From Aphelocoma coerulescens (Eukaryota > Chordata > Aves > Passeriformes > Corvidae), in the NCBI RefSeq assembly GCF_041296385.1, contig NW_027184085.1, forward strand, positions 55,147,109-55,211,108: 64,000 bases of DNA. Direction: 5' to 3'. The notes under the pieces are model-generated. The model was given only the letters and a program-made list of their open reading frames with translations, searched no databases and was not told the DNA's origin. Each line of letters starts with the position of its first letter. Position 1 is the first letter of the stretch. Positions 11,891 to 24,105 of the stretch are shown piece after piece. A program made the position numbers and the translations under genes.

Positions 11891-13992
11891 GTGATGAAGA
11901 TTCCCATATCTGTCTTTTGAGGATGTTTGTGAGCGCAAAACAAGATATCAGATTGCCTCCCTATTGGCCTCTGTCTGTCTGTGTCCTTTTTTAATTTTTG
12001 GAATTTTATGGCTTATTATCTGCTCAGTTTCACCCACTTTATTTCTGAAAGAGGGCAGTGAGGGCCCACTGCTCCATACAGGAAGATGAGCAGGAAGTCA
12101 AGCATACTAACAGGGCAGACAGAGGAGGGATCTCACTGAAAAGGAGGTGGGATGGGGATGGGTAAGTTCAGGTCAGGAGCAGTGTCAGAGGCATATATAA
12201 GGGTCAGACAGTCCACTGTACATTATGTTCTGGGTGTGGACTTGTGGATTTGGATATTTCTGTTTTTTACAGGTATCTACTGCTGCTGAATGGATGCACT
12301 GGCAAACTTTGGTGCATAGCTTGTTCTTCCTCCTTGCTGCTTTTTCAGTGCCTGTTGATAAAGGCTATATTTGTCAATATGGGAACCTCTGCTAAACAGT
12401 GGTATGACTCTTAAATGAAGGGAATCAGCAAGAACTTCATGAAGACAACGGATATTCTGAGAGGTAATACTGTTTCAAACCATATTCCCCATCAGACCTG
12501 GAGCAGGTATCAGTTACCCAAGAAATAATAACAGCTTAAACCACTCATTCTTACCTATCAGAAAGGCTGTCTTATATGAGGGTTTCTTATAGGTTTTGGA
12601 ATAAACTTGTGTTCAGGCAGTTGCTTTTTCTGTTGGGGCTTCTCAACTTTCTTTCTCATTGAAGACAAGGCACACTGCCTCACAGCACTGTCTACCCAAC
12701 TTTGTCCAGTGTGGTAGACATGCATTACAGAGAGTTGTGAGCCATCTAACAACACAAAAAAAAGGTTCTTTAGTACAAGCAATATTTCTCTGTTCACTAG
12801 CCACAAATTTCATGGTCTGAACAGTCACTTTCTGGAAAAGAGGGGCAATTCCGTGCTTACCTCATGACAATGTTTTCCATCCAAGGATGGAGGATACAAA
12901 AATTTGAAAATGTATTTCTTACTCTCTGTGTCTTCTGCGTAGTCGTAAAGAAAAGTCCAATTACAAATGCTTCAGTAATCACACAGAGGATTCCATTTTA
13001 TGGATGGTTGAACTGGAAAATAAAAAGTCATTACCTGTGAAATACCCTAATTAAATTCTTGATGGCAGGGTCAAATGTACTTTTAAAAGTAATGTTTAAA
13101 AGAGGTTATAGTTTCAAAGTATAGTTTCAAAGGTGATAATTTTTCTTTTCATAATTTCCAAATATACTCTTCATTGGAACTAGAATTTTATGAGGGTTAA
13201 TATGCTCTTTTCAAGTTCAACAGGTGTTGGACTTACGTGTGGAGGATGTAGTTTCCAACATGCAGATTTTACCTCTTGCAGAAGAAGCACAGAAACCTGA
13301 ATCTTGAGGAAAATCTGAAGATCACAATTCTGAAATGTTGTTTAAAAAGTAGACTTCTCCAACATTGGAAAGGATGGCTTGGTTTGCTTTGAAAAGTTTG
13401 TGTAAGTCTGGCATTTCTGCTCAAAAAATTACTTTCCTGAAGCTATTAAATATTCTTTTTTCTTTTGTGATTTTAGAAAGTGGGTTTTGTTGCTACTTTA
13501 TTCTTGTTAGCAATGGAAATACAGAGAGACATAAGTGTAATATCTCTTCCCATGTATTACTAACAATTAATAGGAGAGTTGCATTCACTGAAAGCTCTAC
13601 AAATAATTTCTGTAAAAAAAAGGAAAAAAATGTTTTCATGGATGTCACAATTACACTGGAAAGTATGTTTGCAGAGTTCTGAGAGTAAATATTATTCTGA
13701 AACATTCTTTATTGCAACAAAAGAATTGTCCCTCCTTTATTCATTTTTGTGATAGAGGACATTAGAAAATATGGGTTTAATTGAAAATTAAGCAGGACAG
13801 AAGAATATAATGTAGGGTGAAAGTAGCCATGGAACCACTGAATTTTTTGACTGCCATTTTCAGAGCAACATTATTTTATTAATAATTTTGAATATTTATT
13901 AATGTATTTTACAATCATTAATAATGTCAGAAGTAATCATCATCATCATCATCACCATAATGGTTGTCTTCTTCCTTACTTTCCTCTTGAAA
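11891..13992. other. Unassigned DNA with TATA-like motif
   Basis: No gene is recognised. A short TGTC repeat lies near 11969-11980. A TATATAAG motif lies at 12194-12201 in a moderately GC-rich block (see findings). A CAT trinucleotide run of six units lies at 13936-13954. Confidence 0.4.
12194..12201 (+). promoter_or_regulatory. TATA-box-like element
   Basis: TATATAAG is preceded by G-rich sequence (GGTGGGATGGGGATGGG) and followed by a GGGTCAGACAG context. A start site would fall near 12225. No downstream open frame supports a gene; an unrecognised LTR promoter is an alternative. Confidence 0.2.
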
Positions 13993-14850
13993 TTGAATCA
14001 TAGAATAGTTTGGGTTAGAAGGGACCTTTGAAACTCATCTAGTCCAACCTTGGTGCAATGAGCAGAGACATCTTCAACTAGACCGGGTTGCTCAAAGGCC
14101 CATTCAACCTGACTGTGAGCATTTCCAGGGATGGGGCATCCACAGTGTCTCTGAGCAAACCGTTCCAGTGTTTCACCTATCTAGACTCAATCTATCTTGT
14201 CCTGTGGCATCAAGTCTCACTAAAAAGTCTGTTCCCACCTTTCTTAAAAGCCCCCTGTAAGTACTGAATTATGGCAATAAGGTCTTCCTGGAGTCTTGTC
14301 TTCTCCAGTCTTTCCTCATAGAAGAGGTGCTCCAGCCCTCTGATCATCTTTCAGGCCCTCCTTTGGACTCACTCCAACAGGTCCATGTCTTTCCTGTCCT
14401 GAGGGCCCCAGAGCTGAGTGTAACACTCTGGGGGGGCGTCTCACCGGAGCAGAGTAAAGAGATAACATCATCTCCCTCCACCTGCTGCCCACAATGCTTT
14501 TGATGCAGCCTGGTTGACTTTCTGAGCTGTGAGTGTACATTGCCAAGACATATCCAGTTTTTCATCCACAAGGACCCCCAAGTCCTTCTTGTTTGGGCTG
14601 CTCTCAATCCACTCATCCCTCAGCCTTCGCTGGTATTGGGGATTGCTCTAACTCTGGTGCCGCACCTTGCTTGTGGCCTTGTTGTACCTCGGGAAGATTT
14701 CATGGGCTCACTCTGCAAGCTTGTCCACATTCTTCTGGATGACATCCTGTCCCTCAGGAATGTCAGCTACACCACGCACCTTGGTGCAAACTTCCAGAGA
14801 TTTCACTTCACCTAGATGTCTGCATATCATTGATGAAGATATGTCACCCT
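13993..14850 (-). mobile_element. CR1 LINE 3' fragment
   Basis: It starts with the reverse complement of the CR1 tail (AATCATAGAATAGTTTGGGT at 13998) and continues through GAAGGGACC, CTAGTCCAACC, GGGGCATCCACAGTGTCTCT, GTGCTCCAGCCCTCTGATCA, and the ORF2 C-terminal part to about 14850. The 5' part of the element is missing. The ORFs on both strands here are CR1 remnants. Confidence 0.92.
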
Positions 14851-17800
14851 AAATATGCAAAAGGAAATCTGTTCTGGCCACCCTGGGTCACCTCAGACAA
14901 CTAGACTGCTATTTCTATCCCCCTGATTTTGACTTTTGATAGCAAATTTTTTAGTCACAGCAGCTAGTCCCTGCATATTGCTAAACTAACAATAATTTGG
15001 TGTCAGCTAGATCTCTTCTATTCTGCTTTGAGTATTTAGTATTCTTTAAATTTATGCCAGTAATTTTCCATCAGTCTTTTCATAATTTATTACATCTCTT
15101 TGTCTTTTAGTTGCCATTTTTATTCCTTCAATAGTTTGATATTTCAGCTTAAGAAAACAAGGGTTTTTTTGCAGTTTCTCCCACTCACTCTGCGACAATT
15201 ATTTGAAAAATGAGGAATGACTTTGTGTGTGTGTGTGACCTGAAATACTTCTCCAATACTTGCTCAATTATACTTGTTCTGCTCCTATCCTTGTGAACAA
15301 TTTGGTCATTTTTACATGCACAGAGGGTCTAATAAAGGCTATTGTAAGCAGATGCCAAGAAGGCAGTTCACCAGTCCTTCACTCTTGGAATTCCAATGAG
15401 GTCAGTGGAGATATTTCTGATTTATACTGTCATAACTGAGAATAAAGCCAGTTCATGCAATCTACCAGGTTGTCACCACTGACATATTGTTTGAGGAAAA
15501 TAGTGGCTATGTTATGAATCCTACCTAAAAATAGTGCCTTGTGGGAGACTTTTGCCTATTTTCTCTAAGTAGGCTTATTCAGATTTAAATGGAAAGTAGT
15601 ATGAACTCTAGGGCCAGACTTTGTAAAAATTCTAGTGTTTAAAGTAGTAGACAGATCCTGAGTGGGCCTTTGAAAGCTGCTTTGGCATCTCTCTTTTAAC
15701 AAAATCAGTATGCTGATACACAGCTTTGGTAGCTTTGGAACACTTGCATGGGAATTTCCTTCATCTTTAAGAACCTCATCACTTTTGAAGTTGTCCATTA
15801 TGATGCCTCTGTGATACTGTGATAATGTTCTAATGTCACACAATAAAATACATCACAATCTCAAATTTCATGCTCTGGGGAAGACACTTAAGAGTTCTTG
15901 TTTTTGAATGTTCTGATATCCAGACAGGAACATTTTCCTGGAAGCTTAGGAATATACTCTTGGCAAGTTTAGAATCCATTTGTAGTTCTTGACTGTCCAC
16001 TGTCAGAGGGGTAAATGAGTAATTTTTGAACATGATGAAAGACGACACAGTATGTGGGGTGTTTTTTTAGGGAGAGCATGTTTAATGAGTTTATGGTAGG
16101 AATGTGGAAAGACTATTGGACTATCCTGACTGCAGTACTTAATAGAACATTAATTAGAGCTAATTTACACAAGAAACCCTCTCTTTACTGGGGTAGATCT
16201 TTAGTGCAGGGACAGTAATTTTTCCTCTGCCTTTGCATGTTATAGGTTGTGTGACATTGCTTGCAGTAGTATAGGAAAAATAAATTGCAGTAATAGTAGT
16301 CTGCAAAATTACTGACTGTGTAGTCTTCCCATGTTCTTGGACTAGAAAAGATGCAATATACACATTGCCTGGAGCGTGTACCTCTAACATCCCTAACATA
16401 TAGGGATCTTGCACAAAACTACTATAAATATAATTTTTAAAGGCTGATAAGTAAACAATGAAAATTCCACATTTTATTTTTTTCTGAAACATAGCAAGGT
16501 CAAAATGTCACATGAATTTAAACATTTTTGAATTATAATGCTTTCTTATTTAAAATTTACAAATATGCCCTTTGCTACTGTCATTTTCTTAATGTAATTT
16601 CAAGTTTTGCTACTACATAGAATTTCAGACAGGGTCATAATGGTTTACATGAAGATTTCAGAAAACCATTTGGTGCGTTACAAACTTCCCATGAAATAGA
16701 CAAGCTTCCCCTTCAGTGTCAAATATGTTGTGATCCACATGAGTGCCAATGGAATGCAAAGTTGACTAAAATATTGCTGCTGGAGAGTTTTGTATTGGCT
16801 TGACAGTGAAGTAAATCACTGCAAGGTGCCAGACATCAGGAATCAGCATGAGAGCTGATGGTCCTCTAATGTTCACTTTCTGAACACAGATGTTAGCACA
16901 AGGATCTTTTCCTGGCAACAACTTAATGACTCTTTACAGCTCTGCTAATTGTATCCTAAGCAAGAAAAGAAGGAAAAGAAAATTGGCAGAGAGAAAGAGA
17001 GAGACACAGAGAGAGGGAGAGATATTCTTTAAGATTCAAAGGCAGTTTTGAGCTCTTTTTTTCACATCATCCTAATGAAGTCTGAATAAGACTTGCCCAA
17101 ATCAAGCACTGTATCTACAGGTCCAGAGCAAATGTGGTGTAGCTTAGAAATGCCTTTAAATTCATAAAAGAACTGAACAAGACCCTTTTAGGCTTACAGG
17201 CATATTCCTCATTATAAAAGTCTTTGTGTCTGGTGGGAGTATATCCTTGAGAAGTCTGGAGGAAAGCTCCAGGGCAGAACAGGTCACAGCTGGCTGTCTG
17301 TGAACAAGAGCACTGTCATTTCCCAAAGCAATTGCAGAATGAATGCATTGGGAGAAATGTTCTGTGAGCCATGGCCTGACAGCCTCAGTCTGTCAGTATG
17401 TGACAGCAGCATATGAAGAATAGTAAAATGAAAGCAGCAGGCAGTATGTACAGAGATCAGCAATTATAGTAAGGTAAAGAGAAGTTGGAGTGCAAAATGT
17501 CCATGGTCAGCTTGTATGATTTTTGTCAGTTTTGCTTCTTTGCTCCTTCCAAGTGCTTGATGTTTTTATTTGCTTGGGTTTTTTGTTTAGCAGCCATTTG
17601 CTTGGTTGTGTTTTGTCTGTATCTTCTTATCCACCTCTTCTGTAGTTACTTATACTTTCCTGTTCTACTTACACACAATTTCAGACAGTGAAATGCATGC
17701 TATCTTTGACATATTTGGACTAGGGATGAGGTCTTTCTCTGAATGGGTATTTATGGTATTATGACTGAGATACTTTCACTGGATTGGCCTTTGGCAACGT

Positions 17801-18839
17801 TAAAAGTCTGCTAATATCTGCCATGAAATGTCTTTTTGAGGGGTATAGTTATATTGGAGTGTTACCTTGCAGCACTGAGGGACAAAATATAATCACAGCT
17901 TAACCATTCAGTTACCAAAGCTATGCACTGGCAGTAATCTTCTGGTTTGCATTCCAAAGATTGGTTGGATAGCACTGTGAACAGTGGATGGCCATGTCAG
18001 GGCAAGAATAAGAGTCCTCCCTCAGTACACCACTGAGCAAACATGATCTGGTTCCAGTCCCAGACCTTGACTTGCTGTAGCCTCAGTCAGTTCATGCAGA
18101 AGAGAAGTCTGGCAGTTACAGTCTGGCATAAATTTAACTCTTAAACCTCTCTCTCCCATTTCTTACTTTTTCCAGGGTCCTGTACAATTTTTCAAAATTT
18201 TGTGTGTCTTGCTTCCACACAGAGAATGTCCCAGACATAAGATACTGACCTCAGCATCTGCAGAAAGTGAAATCTCCCTCCACCAACTCCCACTTTGCTC
18301 AATGCTGTGGGGATACTTGCTTACACACAGAGTATGTATCCCTCAGTCCTTTTTCTCTCTCACCTTCTCAGCAAAGTATGCTCTGCCCGTCAGTGATTAT
18401 TTTGCCTGAACTCCTCTAGAGTTTTTTAGATTCTTCTAGACCATCCTGGTTTCTGCAGCCACTCACAAACACAAATGTTATCTGAAGACTTGTGGCAACT
18501 CCCTTCGGATGGCTGTGCAGGAAGTCTTTCTAGAAAGAGAGGTGAGCGAACAAACAAAATTTTTTTCATTTCTTTCTTTTGTGTCCTCCGGATGATTGTA
18601 TCTTTTCTGGATGCATGAAAATATCAAAATGTTAGAAAAACTCTCATTGTGTGTAGAAATGTTCATTCTGTCCTGAATTATTTCCCTTCAAGTGCTTTTC
18701 TCCTTCCTTTATTGAGAAATACTCATTTAGTGAAATTTAATGTTATTACTACTTTTCCTCTTGTCTTTCCAGCTGCCCTGTGTTTGGTCAAACTCCCAGA
18801 TTTCTTAACTATGAAAAATCTTTTCCCTCAGGTGCTGAG
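14851..18839. other. Unassigned DNA, simple repeats only
   Basis: There is a short (TG)n at about 15222-15236 and a GA-rich stretch with AGAGAGAGACACAGAGAG at 16989-17022. No gene is recognised. The minus-strand frame at 16160-16492 has no domain. Confidence 0.5.
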
Positions 18840-19640
18840 CTTTTGACGGCGTACCCTTCCTTCTCAGACCAGGGTAAGAGAGCAGAGGAGGCTGCTGTTC
18901 TGCTAAGTTCTTTATTTCATAGTTTCACAGCTTTCTTGAAAGCAGAGTTTGAAGGGGGTTACATGATAAAGCCAAGCAGCAACAGCAAACAGCAGGCAGG
19001 AAACAGCTTCTTCTTCTAATTCTATATGCTCTACATTTTTCTTACAGAGGTGTGGATTATATTGGCTAATTGACCAATAAGAGTAACACACGATTCTAGT
19101 TTTCCTTTTCTTAACCTATCCTGGTCTAATTCTAACAATCGTAAGTCTTACACAAGTGTTACACAGGTATCACACAGATTTGCATATGCAGTTTCTATCA
19201 GTTCTTATTGTTTATGTGAACACTCTAAAAAATGTGAACAGTATAGGTCTATCTATATTTTGTCTAAAGTAAAGAATTCTGTAAAAAAGTATCACTGCTG
19301 CAGCAGGAACTGTGTTTAAGGTTTCTGCTGCATCTTTTTAATGTTTAAGGTACTTAGCATATATTTCCACTAAAAGTTAAAAAATCTATATTTCTATTTC
19401 ACTTTGGTGTGGCTTCATGTTTCTCAGCTTGTCCAAAGGTTTTAATTCAACCCCTGTGCTTTGGCTTCCCTCTGGGCCTGAGTCCAGAGGAGCTTTCACT
19501 CCAACACTGGGGGAAGCTTGGAGAGGATTTAGGTTTAAAGCAAATAAAGAGTTCAAAAGTAAATATGACCTTCAAGATCCAGCCCTTTTTTTCGACATAT
19601 TTTTCTATCCTTTTGGTCTGAGAAATGAGATGTGTCTCTA
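18840..19640 (-). mobile_element. Possible degenerate LTR-derived segment
   Basis: Features compatible with a reverse-oriented avian LTR are a TTTATT (AATAAA on minus) at 18910, a CAGCAACAGCAAACAGCAGG stretch near 18977, and two CCAAT boxes facing each other (TATTGGCTAATTGACCAATA near 19060). No convincing terminal TG/CA pair with target duplication was found, so family and limits are uncertain. Confidence 0.3.
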
Positions 19641-19849
19641 AGAAGGTTCCAGTAGTAATTTCCAGGCTACAGTCTAAAACTCAAGTAACTAACTCTGCAG
19701 AACATGACAGCTGTCAGAGACTGATTATAATTTATGACTTAAACATTTTCTTGAAGGACTTTTAAAACTTGCTTCCATACAGGACTTTTAAAACTGTAGT
19801 GCAAAAGCTGCAAAGAAGACTACTGCACCCTGAATGGGGCCCTGACTGA

Positions 19850-20501
19850 GTCCTTACACCGCCCGCTGATGAAGATAAGAGAAAGTAACAACCCACGGCT
19901 GGGGACATTCACAAAGCACAGGCTTAACATCTCCAAGATGAGGACCACAGCCCCAGGGCTATCAGCTGCCAGGCTCGGACACAACGGCAGAACAGACCCC
20001 CTGCACCAAAGGGTGGAGGGAGGAGAGGCTTTGGGTGTGTGTTGGAAAAGCCTCTGGTCAGAGGTGCAGTGACTGCCCATCCTCCAACTGTGCAGAGCCC
20101 AGCTGAGGGGTCCTCACCGGGGAGGGGAAGCTTATCCACAGCAGGAGGGGGTGACATGGCCCAAAGGGGTCCCCAGACCCTGCACCAGAGCCCCAGAGAT
20201 GATGCAAGAGACCCTCAGTGTTGCAAGGGACAGTGTCAAGCTAGCCCCTGCAAGGGAGACACGTGGGCATTCCCACCTGGTCCAAAGTGTATATTAATCC
20301 ATGGGATTCTGTACTTTTTGGCGTGTGGTGTGGTGGCGTGTGGCGGCGTGTGGTGGCATGGCCATGGCGGCAACAGGGGACCCTCAGCACCAGCAGAGCA
20401 GATGGAGGGAAGCAACAAGTCTTTGTTGGGACCCTTGGATGGGTGATGTGCTTCCACCTAACCCCTGTCACCCCTCCCTGTCCCCCCACCCCCCATGCAC
20501 A
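19850..20501. other. GC-rich unclassified block next to TTTC tract
   Basis: This is clearly richer in G, C and CpG than the surroundings. It includes a GT/GGC repeat (GGCGTGTGG words, about 20319-20370) and a C-rich edge (CCCCCCACCCCCC near 20483). Open frames exist on both strands but carry no domain. It could be part of an ERV LTR or another dispersed repeat. Confidence 0.4.
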
Positions 20502-21903
<1,402 letters not shown>

Positions 21904-22679
21904 ACCATTTCTTTCCATTAACAGGCCTTCAAGATGAAAATTTATACAGAACGTGAGTTTCAGTTTAGTGCATGGCTGTATTTGACAGAACCTTAATCCT
22001 GATTGTGTAAGTTTAATTTGAAAACCAATTACTTCTAAAATTGCTTCTGCTTCTGCCCTTTACTCTGTGTTGTGCTTCAGTTTGCTTCATTTTTACTAAT
22101 ATTTGAAATAGAATAGTAGAGCATAAGCTGAAAACCTCAAATCACGATCAGATTTTTTTCACTTTCTATGTTCCCACACCTTTTATTCCTTTATAATTCA
22201 CCTGGTCAGAAAGTGCAAATTATTTCATGCAACAAAAAGCCTCTTTTGAAATATGCTCTGTTGAGCAATTTTCTCCAAATTCTAAAAGGAGTTTCTGAAA
22301 GAATATGTCTAAATACATGACAGATGTTTCTTTCTTTTCCCAGCCCTGTAAAAATCCATATTGTAGTTTTACTCTGGAGCTGAAGAGGGAGGCATGTGGC
22401 TTTGGGACAGCCAGCCAAGCCAAACTCTCATGGGTTTCTGTAAAGGTGAAATTGGAGGCTCCAAGAGTGGAATTCCTGACCCCATTTGGCTCCTGGCATT
22501 CCTGCTGGGAAACAGCAACTGTGAAAGCTATGGGCTTCCAGGTATTCTGCGGCAAAGCTGAAAATTTGGTTTGAAATTGTTGAGGCTGAATCCAGGCATC
22601 CAAATTATGGAAACGTGACCCAGATACATTTTCAGAGGAAATTACCATGATGCTTCTTCAGCTTCTCCTTAAACTTCTT
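21904..22679. other. Unassigned DNA
   Basis: No repeat family or gene is recognised. Open frames at 22206-22648 on both strands are without domains. Confidence 0.4.
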
Positions 22680-24105
22680 CAGCTTCACCTACAAATCTAT
22701 GGGGCCTCATGGGATTAATCCAAGAATTTCCAGAGAGCTAGCTATTGTCATCAAAAAATCTCTACTGATAATTTTTGAGTGGTCTTGGGAATCCAGAGAG
22801 GTCGAGCTAACAGGAAGCTGGTGAACACAGTCACTGGTCACAGCCGGCATGGCTTCATGAGATGAAAGTCCTGCTTGTCAAATCTGATTCCTTTTTATGA
22901 CAACGTAACGCACCTAGCTGATCAAGGGAATCCAGCTGATGTAATCTTTCTGGATTCCAGTAAAACTTTCAGCACTGTCCCTCTGAAGCATCATTATGGA
23001 CAAACTGTTCAGCACACAGCTGGATAAACACATCATGTGATGGGTGAGCAACTGGCTCACAGGCTGGGCACAAAGGATTACAGTGAATGAGGTGGCATCA
23101 GACTGGTGACCTGTCACTAGGGGGTTCCACAGGGCTCCATCCTCAGCCCTGTGCTCTTCAGCATCTTGACAAATGGCTTGGACACAGGACTGGAAGGGAT
23201 ACTAAGCAAGTTCACAGATGAGACAAAACTGGGAGGAGCTGTTGACTCCCCTGAGGGCAGGAAGGCCCTGCAGAAAGACCTTGACAAGAGAGAGGACTGG
23301 GCAGGCACCAGCTGTATGAAATCCAGCAAGGAAAAGTGCCAGATTCTGCACCTGGGATGGGGCAACTCTGGATGTACAGACAGACTAGGGAAGGAGAGGC
23401 TGGAAAGCAGAAATGAGTGCAGGAAAGGGACCTGGGTGTTCTGGTCAATGACAAGGTGAATATGAGCCAGGAGTGCCCTGGCAGCCAGGAGAGCCACTCA
23501 TGTCGTGGGGGGCATCAGGCACAGCATCACCAGCTGGGCAAGGGAGGGGATTGTCCCGCTCTGCTCTGCACTGGGGCAGCCTCACCTCGAGTGCTGGGGG
23601 CAGGTCTGGGTGCCACAACACAGAAAAGCCATGGAGCTGTTAGAGAGTGTCCCAAGGAGGGCACGAGGATGGGGAAGGGCCTTGAGGGGAAGCCGTGTGA
23701 GGAGTGGCTGAGGTCACTTGGTCTGTTCAGCCTGGAGGAGACTGAGGGGAGACCTCACTGCAGTTACAACTTCCTTGTGAGGGGAAGAGGAGGGGCAGGC
23801 ACTGATCTCTCCTCTGTGGTGACCAATGACAGGACCCAAGGGAACGGCCTGGAGTTGTGTCAGGGGAAGTTTAGGTAGGATATTAGAAAAAGTTTCTTAA
23901 AACAGAGGTTGATTGGGCACTGGAACAGGCTCCTCAAGGAAGTGGTCACAGCACCAACCCTGACAGAGTTCAAGAGGCATTTGAGCAATGCACTTGGGCA
24001 CACAATGGGGCTGGCGCTGTGCAGGGCCAGGAGTTGGATTCTGATGATCCCTCTGTGTCACTTTCAACTCCGCGTATCCTGTGATTCTGTGATTCTGTGA
24101 AAGCG
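22680..24105 (+). mobile_element. CR1 LINE, 5'-truncated, with intact 3' end
   Basis: This is the longest CR1 in the window. It begins within the reverse transcriptase (CTATGGGGCCTCATGGGATT near 22697), contains the PQGS-region equivalent at about 23125-23160 (frame 23151-23459 continues with KFTDETKLGGAVDS, an altered catalytic box), then the ORF2 C-terminus, and ends with tandem GATTCTGTG units at 24080-24102, the CR1 terminal repeat. Frameshifts and stops break the reading frame. It belongs to the same subfamily as the copy at 49713-51120. Confidence 0.93.

Noticed and set aside
16160..16492. 110-codon minus-strand frame
   Set aside because: No domain, no splice context, AT-rich surroundings.
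23417..23878. 153-codon frame resembling another at 50034-50363
   Set aside because: Both are the same out-of-frame or terminal part of CR1 ORF2; the likeness reflects the repeat family.
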